A stretch of DNA of 49,315 nucleotides, taken from Deltaproteobacteria bacterium (GTDB lineage Bacteria > Myxococcota > B64-G9). The notes under the pieces are model-generated. The model ran no database searches. It was not told where the DNA came from and saw only the letters and a program-made list of their open reading frames with translations. The position numbers were made by a program, and so were the translations under genes. The stretch is taken from NCBI GenBank assembly GCA_030591445.1, contig JAUVBB010000005.1, positions 1-49,315 on the forward strand, in the 5' to 3' direction. Positions 1 to 8,136 of the stretch are shown one piece after another (positions within the stretch are counted from its first letter, which is position 1; each line of letters opens with the position of its first letter).

Positions 1-1
1 G

Positions 2-427
2 AAAGTCAATCACCTCAGATTGGGAGAGTCGATCTTTCTCGGCTGTGAGACCTTGCAACGACAACCGATCGAGGGCCTTTACCCGGATGCTCTGACGCTG
101 ATCGCCGAAGTCATTGAGTCAAAGATCAAGCCGTCGGTTCCGTCTGGAGAGATCTGTCAGGATGCCTTTGGCACAAAGCCAGTTTTTCACAACCGAGGCG
201 CAATCCATCACGCCATTTTGGGAATCGGTCGTCAAGACGTCCTCGTCTCAGGTCTAATCCCTCTGACGAATGAGGTGCTAATACTGGGATCCAGCAGCGA
301 TCATATTATAGTAGAGTCTCGGCGAGGCCGCTTGAGGATAGGCGAGGAGCTGAGGTTCCACCTGAACTATGGAGCCTTGCTCGCCGCAATGACTTCACCC
401 TATGTAAAAAAGGTCTTTCTGCAATAA
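2..427 (+). CDS. Ornithine/alanine racemase-family PLP enzyme, C-terminal fragment (5' end outside window)
   Basis: Frame open to the window start (KVNHLRLGESIFLG...). C-terminal motif 'SSDHIIVESRRGRLRIGEELRFHLNYGALLAAMTSPYVKK' is typical of the ornithine racemase (Orr/YhfX-like) family. Confidence 0.75.
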   Translation, partial: KVNHLRLGESIFLGCETLQRQPIEGLYPDALTLIAEVIESKIKPSVPSGEICQDAFGTKPVFHNRGAIHHAILGIGRQDVLVSGLIPLTNEVLILGSSSDHIIVESRRGRLRIGEELRFHLNYGALLAAMTSPYVKKVFLQ

Positions 428-520
428 GGACTCCTTGACTTTCCCAGGGTCGAGTGCTACCCACAAATCGGTAAGGAGTTCAATCATCCCGGGCGCTTCC
501 ATGCGAGGCGGCGGGGTTTT

Positions 521-1885
521 ATGAGGGAGTGGCACATGCGTCGGTTGGTGCTTGCCGGGGTTGCATCGTCCCTGTTGTTGGCAACTGTGCTCGGGGGATG
601 TGATAGTCCTTGCCGGGATAACATCGAGGCAGTGCAGGACCGGGTGTTGCAATACATTCGGGATACCGATCCTACCGTGTTGGGACTGCAGCAATGCAAT
701 ATCAATCCTAGTGCGGCCAATTATGATCAAATTTGTGATTATGCCTTGCGGGCCTTGTCGACGCGGTGGCCTTATTTTGATTGTCAGGCATGTGACTCTT
801 TGGAACTGAGGCTGTGCGGTTGTTATGATGACACGGTTTGGGTGCGCGACGATGCGGGCAAGCCGATCTATCCGGGCCTGGTCTATTGCTTGGCCAGCTA
901 TTACCGGATCCGAGAGCTGTGTTCCTGTGCCCCGGATTTTCCCGGTGATCCCAGTGATTGTTACGACGCGGCCGGTGACCGGGTCTGCGCGCTGCCGCGC
1001 TCGCCGCTGCTGAAGCATCCCACCCAGCAACAGACCGATGTCTGTGACATCCTGGCCGACTCCTTTAGCTGCGCGGCCTACGATGGTGATGCCGACGGGA
1101 TACCCGATCAGTACGACGGGGGCCAGGATCACTCGGCCCAGTATGCGGCCGAAGACGCGGAGTGTCTGGATCAGTTGGGTACGCCCTGTACTGCCGATGC
1201 CCCCTGCCCGCCCGGGCCGGCCATTTGGGAGGCCTGGCGGCTGGCACCGCAGAGCTTGTACGATACCAGTTTCAACAACAACGAGGTCAAGCTGTTCATC
1301 GATGCCGATGGCGCACCTGATGACATTGACGGCGACGGGGTTTCCGATTCTTGTGACAATTGCCCCAATTTGGCCAACGGTTTTGATTGCGATCTAAGAG
1401 TCCAGGGCCAAAAGGTCAACGAACTACGCTGCGACCTCAACGGCGACTCGGTCATCACCCGGGTGTGCTGGGGCTCGGACGGCTTCCAAGATAGTTGGCG
1501 GGCACAAACGGCGGTCCTTTGCCAAAATGGTTTGCCGGCCCTGACCGAGACCTTTATGGGCGAGCAGCTCGACACCGACGACGACGGTCTGGGCGACGTC
1601 TGCGACAGCGATGTCGACAATGATGGCATTGGCAACGCGACCGACAACTGCCTCCACCTGGCCAATACCGATCAGCTCAACAGCGATGCCAACAACGAAG
1701 TCGGCGCGGATGCTTACGGCGACGCCTGCGATCCGGATGACGATGGTGATGGCGTCTGCGATCCGGGTTTTGCCAGCGAAGCCCACAGCCCGTGTAGCGG
1801 CACGGACAACTGTCCCTTGGCCTACAATCCCAGCCAGCTCGACAGCGACGGTGATGGGGTGGGCAACTCCTGCGACCCCGACTAA
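521..1885 (+). CDS. Secreted lipoprotein with thrombospondin type-3 (TSP3) calcium-binding repeats
   Basis: Signal peptide/lipobox 'LLLATVLGGC' (alternative start at 536), then DxDxDGxxDxxDNCP repeats. Confidence 0.85.
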   Translation: MREWHMRRLVLAGVASSLLLATVLGGCDSPCRDNIEAVQDRVLQYIRDTDPTVLGLQQCNINPSAANYDQICDYALRALSTRWPYFDCQACDSLELRLCGCYDDTVWVRDDAGKPIYPGLVYCLASYYRIRELCSCAPDFPGDPSDCYDAAGDRVCALPRSPLLKHPTQQQTDVCDILADSFSCAAYDGDADGIPDQYDGGQDHSAQYAAEDAECLDQLGTPCTADAPCPPGPAIWEAWRLAPQSLYDTSFNNNEVKLFIDADGAPDDIDGDGVSDSCDNCPNLANGFDCDLRVQGQKVNELRCDLNGDSVITRVCWGSDGFQDSWRAQTAVLCQNGLPALTETFMGEQLDTDDDGLGDVCDSDVDNDGIGNATDNCLHLANTDQLNSDANNEVGADAYGDACDPDDDGDGVCDPGFASEAHSPCSGTDNCPLAYNPSQLDSDGDGVGNSCDPD

Positions 1886-1910
1886 ATCCGCCCGGGGCAG
1901 AACGAAAATT

Positions 1911-4280
1911 ATGCAGTTCGATGATACAAGTGCCGAGCACCTGGGTTGGAACGAAATCCTTACTGCCCTGGCCGACCGGGCGGTCACGCCGCAAGGACGT
2001 GAATGTTGTCTGGCCTTGCGCCCGGTCTCTGACCCAGAGACCATCCAAGTCCGCCAGCAACGCTGTCAACAATTGGGGCGCCTGGTGGCCGAAGGCAGGA
2101 ATTTGCCCATCGATGCCATCGATGAAATCGGCCCAGAGCTGGATCGGGCGCGCAAGCACGGCCTGCTGACGGCAGAAGCGGTCCAGCGCGTGGCCCAGGC
2201 CATGCGCATCTCTTCCTTGGTTCGGCGTTTTCTGATCGACGCCGGACCAGAAGCCCGGGCCTTGGTCGACCTGGCGCGCGACGCGCACGATCTTTTGAGC
2301 CCGGGACGAGATCTGCTTGATGCTTTCGATGAGATGGGCGAGCTGCGCGACAGTGCCAGTCCCGAACTGGCCAAGCGGCGCAAATCGGCTCGCTCCACGG
2401 CTAGCCACATTCGTAGCAAGCTAGAAAGGATCATGCGCAAAACCAGCGTGGCCTCCTGTCTTAGCGATCAATATATTACCCAACGGGCCGATCGCTTTGT
2501 GCTGCCGGTCCGGGCCGATATGCATCAGCCCTTTGCGGGCATCGTCCACGACACTTCCCAGACGGGGGCCACGCTCTTTATCGAGCCGACCGAGCTATTG
2601 GAGGACGGCAACCGCTTGAAAATTGCCCAGCGGGCAGTGCAAGAAGAGGAACAACGCATCCTGGCCGAGTACAGCGATGAAATCGCCCGGCACGCCTCTG
2701 CCTTGGCAGACAACCTGGTCTGCCTGGCCCGAGCCGATTTGGTTATGGCCGCGGAAGAACTCGGCCGGCGGCTGCGAGGCAGTTTCCCCCAGGTGGGCGG
2801 CAAAGGATTTTTTCTGAATGAGGCGCGTCATCCATTGATGGCCCTCGACCCGGGACCGGTGGTCACCAACTCCATTCGGCTAACGCCCGCCCAGCGATGC
2901 CTGGTGATAACGGGACCCAATGCCGGGGGCAAAACGGTCACCTTGAAGTCCATGGGCCTGATTGCCATGATGGCCCAGGCCGGCTTGCCCACCCCCGTGG
3001 CCGATGGTTCGCGTATCGGCTTGTTCCAACACCTGCATGCGGTTATGGGCGATGCCCAGGACCTGCACAGTGGCCTGTCCACTTTTTCCGCCCATGTCGC
3101 CGCCATCGGCCGCATTCTGCCCCAGGCGGATGAAGACACCCTGGTCTTGCTCGACGAAGTCACCGCCGACACCGACCCCAGTCATGGCGCCGCCCTGGCC
3201 GCCGCGCTGCTGGCTTTCCTTACCCGCCGAGGCGCCACCACCGTGGTCACCACCCACTACGAGGAACTCAAACACCTGGCCTACCACGACGATCACTTCG
3301 CCAACGCCAGTGTCGGTTTCGATCTCGACACCATGCAGCCTAGTTACACGCTGCACCCGGATCTGCCCGGCCGCTCGCTCACACTTGCTATCGCCCGGCG
3401 CCTGGGCATCCCGGAGGAGATCCTGGCCGCGGCTGAAGCCAGTCTGGACGGCGGCGAAAGTAAAGTAGACGACATGCTCGATAGCCTCGAAGAAGAACGC
3501 GGAGCTTTGAGCCGGCTGCGATTGGAGCTGGCCCAAGAAAAGGGCGAGGCCGGGCGCAAAGCGCAAGAGCATGCCCAGGCAGCGCAATCGCTCAGCCAAG
3601 AAAAAGAAGATTTGCAGAAAACCGGAAGAGACGATCTGCTCGCCGATATCCGCCAGATCCGCGGCGAGGTGGCCAGCCTCATCGAATCATTGCGCCGAAA
3701 ACCTTCCCTGCCGGCCGCCGGGCAGGTCAGCGAAAAACTGAAAAGTACCGAAGAGCGCCTGCGCAAAGCTGCCCAAACACCCGCCCCGACCGCACCCACC
3801 GCCCTCGGTAGTTTGCAAACCGGCGATCGGGTCCGCATTCTATCGCTCAACAAGGAAGGCCAGGTCACCGCCATCGACACCCGTGCCGAAATGATCAGTG
3901 TGCGCATCGGGGGCATGCGCACCCGGGTGCCGGCACAGCAAGTCGAGCGAATCAGCGCGGGGCCGCTCCGCCGGCCCAAGGTGGAAGTCCGGGTAGATGC
4001 CGTGCGCGCCCCCCGACCAGAGACAGAAGTACGTACGCCGGAAAACACGCTGGACTTGCGCGGTCAGCGGGTAGACGAAGCCTTGGCCCGCTTGGACAAG
4101 TTCTTAGACGAGTTGTTCGGCGCCGAAAGAGAAACTGTATTTATTATCCACGGTCATGGCACCGGCGCACTCCGCGCGGCCATCCGGGACTACTTGCAGG
4201 ACTCAGCCTATCCGCGCCACTTTCGCACCGGCGCTCCCGAAGAGGGTGGCGACGGAATCACGGTGGTAAAATTAAAGTAA
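1911..4280 (+). CDS. mutS2: Endonuclease MutS2 (MutS core ATPase + C-terminal Smr domain)
   Basis: Walker A 'GPNAGGKTVTLKS', signature 'STFSAHV', Walker B 'LVLLDEV', Smr 'LDLRG...HGHGTGALR'. The ORF track starts at 1611, but in-frame ATG 1911 (MQFDDTSAEHLGW) lies after the upstream gene's stop. Confidence 0.93.
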   Translation: MQFDDTSAEHLGWNEILTALADRAVTPQGRECCLALRPVSDPETIQVRQQRCQQLGRLVAEGRNLPIDAIDEIGPELDRARKHGLLTAEAVQRVAQAMRISSLVRRFLIDAGPEARALVDLARDAHDLLSPGRDLLDAFDEMGELRDSASPELAKRRKSARSTASHIRSKLERIMRKTSVASCLSDQYITQRADRFVLPVRADMHQPFAGIVHDTSQTGATLFIEPTELLEDGNRLKIAQRAVQEEEQRILAEYSDEIARHASALADNLVCLARADLVMAAEELGRRLRGSFPQVGGKGFFLNEARHPLMALDPGPVVTNSIRLTPAQRCLVITGPNAGGKTVTLKSMGLIAMMAQAGLPTPVADGSRIGLFQHLHAVMGDAQDLHSGLSTFSAHVAAIGRILPQADEDTLVLLDEVTADTDPSHGAALAAALLAFLTRRGATTVVTTHYEELKHLAYHDDHFANASVGFDLDTMQPSYTLHPDLPGRSLTLAIARRLGIPEEILAAAEASLDGGESKVDDMLDSLEEERGALSRLRLELAQEKGEAGRKAQEHAQAAQSLSQEKEDLQKTGRDDLLADIRQIRGEVASLIESLRRKPSLPAAGQVSEKLKSTEERLRKAAQTPAPTAPTALGSLQTGDRVRILSLNKEGQVTAIDTRAEMISVRIGGMRTRVPAQQVERISAGPLRRPKVEVRVDAVRAPRPETEVRTPENTLDLRGQRVDEALARLDKFLDELFGAERETVFIIHGHGTGALRAAIRDYLQDSAYPRHFRTGAPEEGGDGITVVKLK

Positions 4281-4284
4281 AAGA

Positions 4285-4305
4285 GGGCACACAAGCAATG
4301 TGCCC
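4285..4305. terminator. Hairpin between convergent mutS2 and ferredoxin genes
   Basis: GGGCACA-caagcaa-TGTGCCC, perfect 7-bp stem with 7-nt loop, 4 nt after the mutS2 stop. No strong U-tract. Confidence 0.5.
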
Positions 4306-4343
4306 CCTCCACTTAACAGATTTTGGACCTAGGCCTTGCGGTA

Positions 4344-4550
4344 CTAAGCCTTAACAATGCACTCAGGTACCGGGCACTCCTCACGGCACTGGGGCTCGCC
4401 TTCTTCTTCGCACTCGGTGCAAGTCTCAGCAGAGATCACGTAGATGGTCTCACCGTCGCCATCGGTTTCTTCGGTGATAGCCTCGCGGGGGCATACCATG
4501 ACACAGGCTCCACACTTGAGGCACTCGTCCAAAATGATTTTCATTGCCAT
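4344..4550 (-). CDS. 2[4Fe-4S] ferredoxin (Allochromatium/Alvin-like)
   Basis: 'CLKCGACVMVCP' and 'CTECEEEGEPQCREECPVPEC', with the second-cluster insertion typical of Alvin-type ferredoxins. Confidence 0.9.
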   Translation of the reverse strand: MAMKIILDECLKCGACVMVCPREAITEETDGDGETIYVISAETCTECEEEGEPQCREECPVPECIVKA

Positions 4551-4740
4551 TTCCGTACTCTCCTTCAGTCGAGTGGTTACTCTTCGCCGCCGGGACCTTT
4601 TGCCACCGGTGACGAGGTGCTTTTGTATAAGATCTGCTCCCGGCGCCTGTCAACCATTTTCATCTCCTTTTGTTCCGCTTGCACTTCAGTATCAATTGAC
4701 TAAGACTAGCCGGGCTTGGTATTCGCTTGGAGGCATTGTC

Positions 4741-5265
4741 ATGAGCAACCCCGTACTCGACATTATCAAAACGCGCCGAAGCATCCGGGCTTTTCTGCCC
4801 GACGAAATTCCCGACCCCCTCATCGCCCAGATCCTGGCCGCCGGCAGCTGGGCGCCTTCGGCGGGCAATGTGCAACCCTGGCATTTCTATCTGGTCCGCG
4901 AAAGCTATCTAAAGAGCAAGCTGGCCCTGTCGGCCGTGGGACAAAAGCATATAGCCCAGGCGCCCTTGGTGATTGTGGTGGCTGCCGATCAGGCAAAAGC
5001 AATGCAGGCCTATCAGGCGCGGGGAAAAGATCTTTACTGTTTGCAAGACACTGCCGCCGCCATGCAAAACATGCTGCTGGCCGCCCATTCTCTGGGTTTG
5101 GGATCCTGCTGGGCCGGTGCCTTCGATGAAGATGCAGTCAAGAAACTGTTGCGTTTGCCCCCGGCGCATCGGCCGGTGGCACTGCTGGCACTGGGCAAAG
5201 CCGCCGGGGTCGTGCCGAACCCGGGACGTCACCCCATGCACTTGGTTTATACCGAAGTCGAATAA
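4741..5265 (+). CDS. Nitroreductase family protein
   Basis: 'IKTRRSIRAFLPDEIPDPLIAQILAAGSWAPSAGNVQPWHF' and 'QDTAAAMQNMLLAAHSLGLGSCWAGAF'. ATG at 4741 preferred over the track start. Confidence 0.92.
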   Translation: MSNPVLDIIKTRRSIRAFLPDEIPDPLIAQILAAGSWAPSAGNVQPWHFYLVRESYLKSKLALSAVGQKHIAQAPLVIVVAADQAKAMQAYQARGKDLYCLQDTAAAMQNMLLAAHSLGLGSCWAGAFDEDAVKKLLRLPPAHRPVALLALGKAAGVVPNPGRHPMHLVYTEVE

Positions 5266-6239
5266 TCCGGGGGGTCAGCCGGCGCCTGGCCCAGGATCAA
5301 CCAATGGGCCGGCGGCAGGTCAACGCGACGGAGTTGGGCCAAACCGGCGGCGCGCAGCCAAGCGCGCAGCTCCGGCTCCGAATAAGTATCGCCTCGTGAA
5401 CGCATGTTGATGGCAAACAAGGCACCCATCAGATTCTCGCGCTTGTGCTCATCAATGATAAAATCGACCACCGCCAGCCGGCCACCCGGCGCCAAACTGG
5501 CCGCCGCCCGCTGAACCAGCGCCTGGGCTTGGGCGGCTTTCTCGATGTGCAGAACATTGGCCAAAAGCACCAAATCTTGCCCGGCGGGAAACTCGGAATG
5601 GTGATAGTCTCCGCTGATAAAATGAATTCTTTGCCCCAGCTCCGTGCCGACCAGCGAATCGGTACCCAAGGTCGCTACTTCGGCAACTTCCAGGACCGTA
5701 ACCTGCAGTCGCGGCTGCGCCGAGCAAAAAACGCGGGCATATCCGCCCGTGCCCCCGCCCAAATCCAGCACCCGCTCTATCCCCAGCAAACCATCCAGCG
5801 CTTCGACTACCTGATGGGCCAGCAAGGCGGCGGCGGCCTGCATTCCCTGACTAAAGGCGGCCAACTTATCGCCGGCGCGAGTGCTGCCTTTCTCGGCCCC
5901 GGAGCGCAACCAATCTTCTAAGCCGGCACCCCAGCGATCGGCCAGCGCCTGGGCATGGGCCACAAAGGGCGTCAAATCGTCCGGACCGGGCAGAAAATGT
6001 TTTCTTAGGGCAGGATGCAAGCGGAATTTATCGCCCTCGACCGCTAACAAGCCTTGGGCACAAAGCGCGCGTACTATCTTGCCGGTGGCCGGTAAATCCA
6101 GCTTGAGGGCCGCAGCCAATTCCGGCGCGTCTGCCGGCGCCTGCGCCAGCGCCCGCAACAATCCCACCTTGGCCGCCAAGGTCACCACCCGTGGGCCGGC
6201 AAAGCCCCACAGTAGCTCATACAACTGGGATACATCCAT
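5247..6239 (-). CDS. SAM-dependent O-methyltransferase (dimerisation domain + Rossmann methyltransferase)
   Basis: 'VLDLGGGTGGYARVFCSAQP' SAM motif, N-terminal winged-helix dimerisation domain, 'LLANVLHIEKAAQAQALVQRAAASLAPGGRLAVVD'. Confidence 0.88.
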   Translation of the reverse strand: MDVSQLYELLWGFAGPRVVTLAAKVGLLRALAQAPADAPELAAALKLDLPATGKIVRALCAQGLLAVEGDKFRLHPALRKHFLPGPDDLTPFVAHAQALADRWGAGLEDWLRSGAEKGSTRAGDKLAAFSQGMQAAAALLAHQVVEALDGLLGIERVLDLGGGTGGYARVFCSAQPRLQVTVLEVAEVATLGTDSLVGTELGQRIHFISGDYHHSEFPAGQDLVLLANVLHIEKAAQAQALVQRAAASLAPGGRLAVVDFIIDEHKRENLMGALFAINMRSRGDTYSEPELRAWLRAAGLAQLRRVDLPPAHWLILGQAPADPPDYSTSV

Positions 6240-6243
6240 ACTC

Positions 6244-7944
6244 TTAATCGGTCGCTAACAAATCGTTATACACCTTGGGTCGACGGTGAGATATTGCCCC
6301 TTCGGCAACGGCGGCCAGGCGCAGCAAGAGATGTTCTTCATAGGCTCGACCCATCATTTGAAAGCCCACCGGCAAACCGCTCTGATCATATCCAGCCGGA
6401 ATCGAGATGGCCGGCTGACCGGTCAGATTGGCAACCGGGGAATAGCGCATGATCTTGGTGGTCAAAGACATATTGGATTCGCCAGTTTTCAACGAGTCTT
6501 TGCCGATTTTCGGCGCGGTGCAGGCATTGGTGGGAGTGGCAATGACATCGACCTTGGTAAAAGCCCGATCGAAATGCTCGCAAATCCGGTTACGCAAGCG
6601 CTGGGCATGGATGTAGTCGGTGGCCCGCAAACTGCGAGCCAAGGCCAGGTTGACCCGGTTCTCGGTCGAGTAATGCTTGCGGTGCGCCTTATAGTATTCC
6701 AAGTGGGCCGCCGCCATTTCGGTGGCAATGATGATCATGTGGACCGGGCCCACGCGCTCTAACTCGGGCACCTCGATTTCAACCACCTGGCAACCGGCCT
6801 GAACCAAGTGCTTGAGTTGTTTTCGGCATTGGTCGACCACTTCCGGATCAGCGTCATCAAACCATGGAGAATATACCCCGATTCGGATGCCGGCCAGATC
6901 CTGCTTGGCCAAATCAGCTAGATGGGGGGCCGGCCGACCCATGCTATTGCGGTCGCGCTCATCCGGCCCGGCCATGGCGGCATAAGCCGTAGCCACATCA
7001 CGTACGCTGGCGCCAATGGGCCCGACGTGGGCCACGGACCAACACAGGGGTGCCGCACCCCGCTCGCTGACGCGCCCGAAAGTGGGCTTGAGCCCCACCA
7101 CCCCGCAAAAGGAAGCCGGCAGACGCACCGAGCCGCCGCCGTCGGCACCCAACGCCAAAGGACAACACCCGGCCGCCACCGCCGCCGCCGAACCGCTGGA
7201 AGAACCGCCGGTGGCATGCTCTGGATGGTAGGGATTGCGAGCCGTACCATGACCAGGATTGATGCCGGTCACGCCCAGGCCGATTTCATGCATGTTGGTC
7301 TTGCCGATAAGAAGGGCGCCGGCTGCCCGCAAGCGGGCCACCGGTTCGGCGTCCTCGGCCACCGATTCCTGGCCCAGAAAAACCGTACCCACCGTGGTCG
7401 GATAACCCTTCAAATCCAATTCATCCTTAACCGCAACCGGAACACCGTCCAAGGGCCCGAGGTTTTTGCCGGCGCGGTAACGCTTGGCACTGGCCTGGGC
7501 CTGGGCCATAAAATCGTCCTGTTGCTGGGCTACGAATATGCGCATAGGCGGGTCGAGCTCTTCGCCAGCCCGAATGTTCTCAATGATACGGGTGGCGATT
7601 TTCTCTGGATCGCTGCGACTTTGCAAATAGGCATCGACAAAGTCTCCGGCCGTGGAAAAAGCAAAACCCTCGGGTTTTGGCCGCGGCAAACTAGCGGCCT
7701 GGGCCATCAAGTCCGCGCTTCCCGTCTCGGTCGCGGAAACTGCGTTTTCCCCAATGGTCAAACGCGGCTGAACCGGCAAGTCCGTATCAATCGACAACTT
7801 TCTCAGCGCGGCAATGCCGGTATCGGCCACCAATTTTGCGATCAAGGCCCCACTCAAGGGTGGCTTCTCCAGGGCATTGGCCAGCATACGCAGAGCCCCT
7901 CCAGCTACCCGAGGCGCCTTAAAATGATTTGGATCGTAGGTCAT
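6244..7944 (-). CDS. Amidase signature family enzyme
   Basis: '[20 protein letters not shown]', '[50 protein letters not shown]': Ser-cisSer-Lys triad intact. Start at MTYDPNHF preferred. Confidence 0.92.
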   Translation of the reverse strand: MTYDPNHFKAPRVAGGALRMLANALEKPPLSGALIAKLVADTGIAALRKLSIDTDLPVQPRLTIGENAVSATETGSADLMAQAASLPRPKPEGFAFSTAGDFVDAYLQSRSDPEKIATRIIENIRAGEELDPPMRIFVAQQQDDFMAQAQASAKRYRAGKNLGPLDGVPVAVKDELDLKGYPTTVGTVFLGQESVAEDAEPVARLRAAGALLIGKTNMHEIGLGVTGINPGHGTARNPYHPEHATGGSSSGSAAAVAAGCCPLALGADGGGSVRLPASFCGVVGLKPTFGRVSERGAAPLCWSVAHVGPIGASVRDVATAYAAMAGPDERDRNSMGRPAPHLADLAKQDLAGIRIGVYSPWFDDADPEVVDQCRKQLKHLVQAGCQVVEIEVPELERVGPVHMIIIATEMAAAHLEYYKAHRKHYSTENRVNLALARSLRATDYIHAQRLRNRICEHFDRAFTKVDVIATPTNACTAPKIGKDSLKTGESNMSLTTKIMRYSPVANLTGQPAISIPAGYDQSGLPVGFQMMGRAYEEHLLLRLAAVAEGAISHRRPKVYNDLLATD

Positions 7945-8078
7945 GAGACCCTCCCTTTCCGTGAAAAACAAAGAAACGGCCTACACAGACCACAAACACG
8001 CGTGAATTTCAAGCCAGGCGGGTTTTTTTGCGGCCAAGATCCCGAAACCAAAGCCTTATGATCAAGCCGATTCCTATG

Positions 8079-8107
8079 TTGACATGCCCCTTGCCAAGCC
8101 GTAGTTT
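8079..8107 (+). promoter_or_regulatory. Candidate sigma70-type promoter for the 8137-16680 operon
   Basis: TTGACA (8079-8084), 17 bp, TAGTTT (8102-8107), followed by AGGAGG RBS and ATG 8137. The -10 match is weak. Confidence 0.45.
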
Positions 8108-8136
8108 ACCCCTCGCCTTGAAACCAGGAGGCATGG

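Noticed and set aside
1424-2044. 206-aa minus-strand ORF antisense to the TSP3 lipoprotein
   Set aside because: Val/Ile-rich translation is the shadow of GAC/GAT-rich TSP3 codons; no start context or family resemblance.
2880-3599. 239-aa minus-strand ORF inside mutS2
   Set aside because: Fully antisense to a confidently identified gene; composition artefact of high GC.
6922-8061. 379-aa plus-strand ORF antisense to the amidase gene
   Set aside because: Overlaps conserved amidase coding sequence; low-complexity His/Arg/Gly-rich translation.
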